Shown here: piece by piece, positions 59,738-64,000 of the stretch | Layout: the number at the start of each line of letters is the position of its first letter | Position numbering within the stretch: position 1 is the stretch's first letter | Assembly (NCBI GenBank): GCA_029906195.1 | Contig: JARWSJ010000003.1 | Span: forward strand, 558,001 to 622,000 | Length of the DNA stretch: 64,000 nucleotides | Direction: 5' to 3' | DNA from: Chitinophagaceae bacterium 26-R-25 | GTDB lineage: Bacteria > Bacteroidota > Bacteroidia > Chitinophagales > Chitinophagaceae | The notes under the pieces: model-generated | What the model saw: only the letters and a program-made list of their open reading frames with translations | What the model was told of the DNA's origin: nothing | The model's database searches: none | Translations under genes and position numbers: made by a program

Positions 59738-60640
59738 CTAAAACAAGGTGTTGACACTTTCAAACTGCGGTTTAATCAGGTTCAATCCGCAAGCTTCATT
59801 TATTTTATCAACCAAGTAGACTGTAAGTTCAGGAGATGTTGCTTCATCATGCATGTGCATGAAAAAATACAATTCTTCAATTCCGCTATCCAGCCAGTAT
59901 TTCATGCGCTCTACCCACTCCTCGCAACGAGTGTAATCTGTTGGATGTAAACTATTTCCTACATAGCGGATAAATGCTTTGGGCACAGTTAAATGCATGT
60001 GGCAGCAATCCCTTCGGCCCGCCGTATCTGTAATGATTGCGCCGATATTTAGTTCACGCAGTTTATCAAAAAGCTCTTTTGCATATTGCGGAAGGAACCA
60101 ATCAGGATGGCGCACCTCAACAAAAAACTGAAGATCTGTAGGCAGTTTGGAGAGAAAATTAAAAAGCTCTGCTTTTCTGTTCGGAGTAAATTTATCACTG
60201 ACCTGGAAAAATATGGGCCCAAGATGATCACCAAAGGCCAGTATGCCTTCAAGGAACTTATCCATCAAATGCTGTTTATCATCCAGCTTTCCAAAGTGGC
60301 TGATGTTCTTACTCACCTTTGGGCAAAATTTAAAATCGCGACCCTTTGCTTTGTCATCCCACTTTTCAATTGTTGACGGCCCATATACCTGGTAATGTGT
60401 TGCATTCAATTCAATGCAATTGTAGTGCTTCACATAATGCTCCAGAAAGTTAGCCTCTTTCGTTCCTTTCGGATAAATTTTCCCCACCCATTCTTTTCTT
60501 CCCCACTTCGCGCAACCCAGGTATACCAAAGGTTTTTTCTGTTTCTTTCCTTTAAGAACAAGTTTATTATCAGTGGGTTCATCAGGTAAACTAAAGTCAA
60601 CTTTCGTCAATTCATGATCGGGTACGCGGCCGAATTCCAT
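59738..60640 (-). CDS. DUF72 family TIM-barrel protein
   Basis: The 300-residue protein carries the DUF72 motifs: YLGCAKWGRKEWVGKIYP at the first strand, CIELNATHYQVYGPSTIEKW, FKFCPKVSKNISH, FFVEVRHPDWF and, late, ELYFFMHMHDEATSPEL. The fold is a TIM barrel related to endonuclease IV-type enzymes, but the function is unknown. It is cytoplasmic. An extra 45-residue N-terminal segment precedes the domain. It lies downstream of nothing obvious and faces the MFS gene across the repeat region. Family call firm. Confidence 0.9.
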   Translation of the reverse strand: MEFGRVPDHELTKVDFSLPDEPTDNKLVLKGKKQKKPLVYLGCAKWGRKEWVGKIYPKGTKEANFLEHYVKHYNCIELNATHYQVYGPSTIEKWDDKAKGRDFKFCPKVSKNISHFGKLDDKQHLMDKFLEGILAFGDHLGPIFFQVSDKFTPNRKAELFNFLSKLPTDLQFFVEVRHPDWFLPQYAKELFDKLRELNIGAIITDTAGRRDCCHMHLTVPKAFIRYVGNSLHPTDYTRCEEWVERMKYWLDSGIEELYFFMHMHDEATSPELTVYLVDKINEACGLNLIKPQFESVNTLF

Positions 60641-60814
60641 AGGATCAGTGTTTAAAGTGAATAAATAAAATTAAGGCATAGTGCGCATTACAGGAAAAAT
60701 GGCAGAATAATTGCGTTGTGATCAGGCGTTTCAAGACCAACGGCATTTATACACACCGCTATAACCTTTACACAGCCGGAATTTTAATTGTATTCCATTT
60801 TAATTCAATCGTTA

Positions 60815-62734
60815 ATGAAAAACATTTTTACTATTGTTTTGTGTGTATTTATATCGCTACAACTAACTGCACAAGTCAACTATACTGCAAACGATCCCCA
60901 GGGATCGCCGGCCTACACAAACTTTTATCTTTTTGGGAGCAACATGGGGTATTACGGAACATCATGGGATGACGGAACAATTGCTGACATCGCCGCGGGG
61001 AATCCGGCAAAAGGCGTGAAAGGAGCTGGTGTAAAATCTGTTCGCCCTTCTTTGTATGAGGACTTTCTGCAAACATGGGGCTACAACATACGCGTCAATC
61101 AATTCAATCACTACGCATCGCTTGGAATGCAGGATATGACGGTGTTTCTGGGCACTCCTGTTTCCGCAGCGCATAAAGACAACAACACTTATGGAGGTTG
61201 TTCTACGCCTTCATTGTTATTTGCAAATATGTATGAACCCATCTGGGACAATGGTGAAAACGGTACGCCTGTAAATGACAACAACTATTTCGCTTTATAT
61301 GTGTACAAAACTGTAAGCACTTACAAGAACCAGACAAAATTTTGGGAGATCATAAACGAACCTGATCAGGACGGCGGCGTAAATGGTTGGAAAGCTGCCG
61401 GCACCGCAGGGAACTGGTTTGAGAACACACCAACACCTTGTGAATTGCTAAACATGCGCGCACCTGTGTATCACTACATTCGCCTATTGCGAATCGCTTA
61501 CGAAGTAATTAAAACGGTTGATCCCACTGCATATGTAGCACCGGGCGGGCTGGGATACTCAAGCTTTCTTGACGTATTGTTGCGCAACACAGACAACCCA
61601 ACTGATGGAAGTGTAACAGCAGCCTACCCCAACAAGGGTGGCGCTTACTTCGATTGCTTAAGTTTTCACAGCTATCCTATTTATGACTTGAGTTATTGGG
61701 ATGGCGTAACCGGAACTGTAAAATACAGAAGACATTCTGATGCATGTGCAGATTCCTATATCGGAGCGAAGAAAAAATTTGAAGATGTGCTTACCAAATA
61801 TGGTTACAATGGTGGAACCTATCCAAAGAAAACATTCATCTGCACGGAAAGCAATATTCCGGGAAATATAACCGGCACATACTTTGGCGGCATTGAAGTG
61901 CAGCGCAACTACATCATCAAGGCAATGGTAGAATCGCAAATGAATGGGATTAGTCAAATGTATGTGTATGGAATAGCCAACAACGGCGATTACGCTACTG
62001 CAACGAATGGTTATGACGTAATGGGCTTGTATCAAAAGCTTGCTGGCATTGGGCCGCTAACAAATGGTGGCGTTTACAACCAACAATATACAGACGAAGG
62101 TATTGCATACAAATCAACATCCGATATCATGTATGGATACAAGTATGACGCTGCGAAAACGGCATCATTGAATCTTCCGTCAAGTGTAAATGGGGGCGCT
62201 TTCAAAAATGGCTCAGGAAAATATTTGTTTGTATTGTGGGCGCGAACAACAGTTGATTTATCAGAAGTAGCGAACGCAACATACAGTTTTCCTTCAGGTG
62301 TTGTGGGAGCCACGGTTAGCAGAAAAGAATGGAACTATACTGCCACCAATAATGAATCAGCCGTTGCTTCACTAAACGTTCCCCTTACAAGTGCACCTTC
62401 TTTCTTTACAGATCTGACCGCATTGCCTCTCATTCCCGGCGATACCAATAACGCTGTGCAGCCTGAAAACTTTTTCGGATGGAGCGTTTATCCAAATCCA
62501 GCACGGAACAATTTTACGATAAGTGTTAATCTCAAACAAAGACAAGAGGTTGCTGCAGATATGTATAGCGTTACCGGAGCATTGATACAAACTGTAATTC
62601 AGCCGGCATATTATGCAACCGGCGACCACACTTTCAATATAACAGTACCATCACGTTTAGCCGCAGGTAGTTATTTTGTACGGTTAAGAGTAAATGGCAA
62701 ACCATATCTTAAACAAATGGTGATAGTAAAATAA
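60815..62734 (+). CDS. Secreted clan-A glycoside hydrolase-like protein with T9SS domain
   Basis: The protein has a signal peptide (MKNIFTIVLCVFISLQLTAQ) and then a TIM-barrel-like domain with the two acidic residues of clan GH-A: acid/base in FWEIINEPDQDG (NEP) and nucleophile in FICTESNIPG. SFHSYPIYDLSYWDG and VQRNYIIKAMVESQMNGISQ lie between and after them. A strand-rich domain follows from about residue 450. The last 85 residues (SVYPNPARNNFTISVN ... SYFVRLRVNGKPYLKQMVI) are a type IX sorting domain. It probably cleaves an extracellular polysaccharide; the GH family is not assigned. The start is the ATG at 60815. Confidence 0.85.
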   Translation: MKNIFTIVLCVFISLQLTAQVNYTANDPQGSPAYTNFYLFGSNMGYYGTSWDDGTIADIAAGNPAKGVKGAGVKSVRPSLYEDFLQTWGYNIRVNQFNHYASLGMQDMTVFLGTPVSAAHKDNNTYGGCSTPSLLFANMYEPIWDNGENGTPVNDNNYFALYVYKTVSTYKNQTKFWEIINEPDQDGGVNGWKAAGTAGNWFENTPTPCELLNMRAPVYHYIRLLRIAYEVIKTVDPTAYVAPGGLGYSSFLDVLLRNTDNPTDGSVTAAYPNKGGAYFDCLSFHSYPIYDLSYWDGVTGTVKYRRHSDACADSYIGAKKKFEDVLTKYGYNGGTYPKKTFICTESNIPGNITGTYFGGIEVQRNYIIKAMVESQMNGISQMYVYGIANNGDYATATNGYDVMGLYQKLAGIGPLTNGGVYNQQYTDEGIAYKSTSDIMYGYKYDAAKTASLNLPSSVNGGAFKNGSGKYLFVLWARTTVDLSEVANATYSFPSGVVGATVSRKEWNYTATNNESAVASLNVPLTSAPSFFTDLTALPLIPGDTNNAVQPENFFGWSVYPNPARNNFTISVNLKQRQEVAADMYSVTGALIQTVIQPAYYATGDHTFNITVPSRLAAGSYFVRLRVNGKPYLKQMVIVK

Positions 62735-62760
62735 TAACACACCTGTCAATAGAAACCTGG

Positions 62761-62795
62761 TAGCTGGCAACACAAAATTGCCAGCTATTTTTTTT
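62761..62795 (+). terminator. Intrinsic terminator after the glycoside hydrolase
   Basis: TAGCTGGCAA (62761-62770) and TTGCCAGCTA (62778-62787) form a 10-bp perfect stem with a 7-nt loop, followed by eight T's. Confidence 0.9.
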
Positions 62796-62797
62796 GT

Positions 62798-63742
62798 TTA
62801 CACAAATTCAACAATTACAAACAAAGACGTTACAGAAATAAACAACCACAATAGAACACCCATCAACAAAGGCTTTGCGCCTACGTACCTTAATGCGTCC
62901 TTCGTCAGAGAAGTGCCGATTAAAAACAATGTAAGCACCAAACATCTCTTTGCAAATCCTGAAATATAAAGCGCGGGTTTTTCAAGCAAAGGAAATAGGC
63001 TACTGATGATCATTGCCAACACAAATAATAAAATGAACCAGGGAATATTGATCTTGGCTTGTTTGTTTTTAAAAAGCAATCCTGCGCAGATTGATACTGG
63101 AATGATCCAGAGAGCTCGTTCAAGTTTTACAGCTGTCGCAATTTGCAACGCTTCTTCTCCGTACGCATGCGCTGCTCCAACAACGGAGCTGGTATCATGA
63201 ATAGCAATTGCTGACCACAATCCAAACTGCTGCTGGCTCAAATTAAAATAGTGACCGATAACAGGAAAAATGAAAAGCGCAATCGCATTGAGAATGAAGA
63301 CCGTTCCCAATGAAACAGACATTTCATTTTCGTTTGCCCTGATCACAGGCGACACTGCTGCAATGGCACTTCCTCCGCAAATGGCTGTTCCCGCCGCAAT
63401 GAGCAAAGATGTTTTACGTTGGATAGAAAAATACCTACCCAGCAACAAACCAACAACAAGCGTTACTGAAATAGAGGCAACTGTAAAAAGAAACCCCTGC
63501 CTGCCGGCTTCGAGCGCTTCGTGAATGTTCATGCCAAAACCAAGACCCACCACGGATATTTGCAGAAATAGCTTGATTGCTTTGTGTGTATATTTTTCAA
63601 AAGGATTGCCGGTGAACTGTACCAATAAAAAGCCTGCAAGCAATGCCTCTAACCCGTTAACAAACGGCAAAAGACAAATAGCAGCCACCAGTATAAAAAC
63701 TGTTTTCTTTCCCACACCTTCAGTACTAAAAATGCTTTCCAT
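62798..63742 (-). CDS. YeiH family putative sulfate/sulfonate exporter
   Basis: The 314-residue integral membrane protein has about ten helices. Family marks are LFLQISVVGLGFGMNI, TAICGGSAIAAVSPVI, WSAIAIHDTSSVVGAA and FLIGTSLTKDALRYVG. YeiH (UPF0324) proteins are predicted anion exporters, and their genes often sit beside LysR regulators, as here. The start is the ATG at 63742 (MESIFSTEGVG); an upstream frame adds seven codons. A box with one mismatch (CAAATTTG) lies 18 bases upstream on the minus strand. The transported ion is not established. Confidence 0.88.
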   Translation of the reverse strand: MESIFSTEGVGKKTVFILVAAICLLPFVNGLEALLAGFLLVQFTGNPFEKYTHKAIKLFLQISVVGLGFGMNIHEALEAGRQGFLFTVASISVTLVVGLLLGRYFSIQRKTSLLIAAGTAICGGSAIAAVSPVIRANENEMSVSLGTVFILNAIALFIFPVIGHYFNLSQQQFGLWSAIAIHDTSSVVGAAHAYGEEALQIATAVKLERALWIIPVSICAGLLFKNKQAKINIPWFILLFVLAMIISSLFPLLEKPALYISGFAKRCLVLTLFLIGTSLTKDALRYVGAKPLLMGVLLWLFISVTSLFVIVEFV

Positions 63743-63809
63743 AACCTTGATTTGTGAAAGCAAATTTGAACAGAATAGGCAAGTGGTGTAAATCGCAAAT
63801 AATTATGCA

Positions 63810-64000
63810 CTATAACTTCTGGTTATAATGCTGCGCCGCAAATCGCATAAAAGTGCTGGCGAGGCCGCTGGGCTTGCCTTGCAGATGCACGAAGTAGAAA
63901 GAACGTGTAATGTCGAAGTCCTCAATATCAATGATCTTAAATTCGCCATTAGCGGCATCATTCGCGATGGCACTGATAGATATGAAGCTGATGCAATTGG
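63810..64000 (-). CDS. LysR family regulator, C-terminal part only
   Basis: The frame runs in from the right window edge and ends at the TAG at 63810-63812. The visible 62 residues (ISFISISAIANDAANGEFKI, then DFDITRSFYFVHLQGKPSGL and ASTFMRFAAQHYNQ) match the end of a LysR substrate-binding domain. The N-terminal HTH lies outside the window. It is upstream of and on the same strand as the YeiH gene, 67 bases apart, the usual arrangement for a regulator of yeiH. This assignment rests on a short fragment, but the pattern is typical. Confidence 0.78.
   Translation of the reverse strand, partial: NCISFISISAIANDAANGEFKIIDIEDFDITRSFYFVHLQGKPSGLASTFMRFAAQHYNQKL

Overview
The window reads as chromosomal DNA of a Bacteroidota bacterium, most likely of the Chitinophagaceae or a close relative. 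Three things point there. Many genes have the Bacteroidota -7 promoter box TAnnTTTG just upstream. Two secreted enzymes carry type IX secretion (T9SS) C-terminal sorting domains. The gene set also fits: HemJ-type CopD protein, GNAT, DUF2071, DUF72, SRPBCC and HdeD proteins, PepSY-like small secreted proteins and strongly diverged intergenic hairpins. I see no rRNA, tRNA, transposase, phage or CRISPR locus.

Layout. 1-3784 is the end of an exopolysaccharide locus (GT2, gmd, fcl, CpsB-type phosphatase), closed by a strong terminator. 4367-8171 holds an ECF sigma factor, idi, dgt and a lipoprotein amidase. 8415-11030 is a GH63-type glucosidase. 11154-13869 is a leftward trio (glycosyltransferase, polysaccharide deacetylase, formyltransferase). 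13932-18715 has hemJ, a deoxyhypusine-synthase-like gene, two paralogous small secreted proteins and a DegT aminotransferase. 18897-24636 has small secreted or outer-membrane proteins, rpoN, a PAP2-like membrane protein and a MATE exporter. 24805-28587 is a respiratory block: cydAB behind an attenuator-like leader, then ctaA. 28735-35633 has a membrane-anchored patatin, an SDF symporter and adhE. 35758-42437 has GNAT, a 67-aa protein, gyrB, an AraC regulator, a NYN nuclease, SRPBCC and HdeD. 42637-56256 has an SGNH esterase, a trans-sulfuration enzyme, asnB, ACP phosphodiesterase, an alpha/beta hydrolase, a Pif1-like helicase, DUF2071, a lipoprotein pair, acs and an L,D-transpeptidase. 56648-58076 is a compact ECF-sigma operon with three small proteins, the last only 37 aa. 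58297-64000 has MFS, DUF72, a T9SS glycoside hydrolase, YeiH and the end of a LysR regulator.

The most striking structure lies between genes. Roughly half of the intergenic gaps contain inverted pairs of short tandem repeats with a 7- or 8-nt unit. There are about ten unrelated unit sequences, and most follow the same plan: a tandem repeat, a spacer and the reverse-complement tandem repeat. They sit at gene 3' ends and often supply the stop codon or last codons of the gene. Some spacers hold a second, nested inverted pair. A separate class is a mosaic of four perfect mini-hairpin modules, seen twice (55385-55533 and 59516-59659). A third is a TTCGACAAGCTCAGCCTGAC palindrome, seen three times. 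These repeats also create false N-terminal extensions for several genes, so starts were chosen from promoter boxes and family alignment.

Physiology implied: aerobic or microaerobic respiration (bd oxidase, heme A synthesis for an aa3-type oxidase) with fermentative and acetate metabolism (AdhE, Acs), extracellular polysaccharide synthesis, and secretion of carbohydrate-active enzymes. All family names are from reading the proteins by eye, with no database search.
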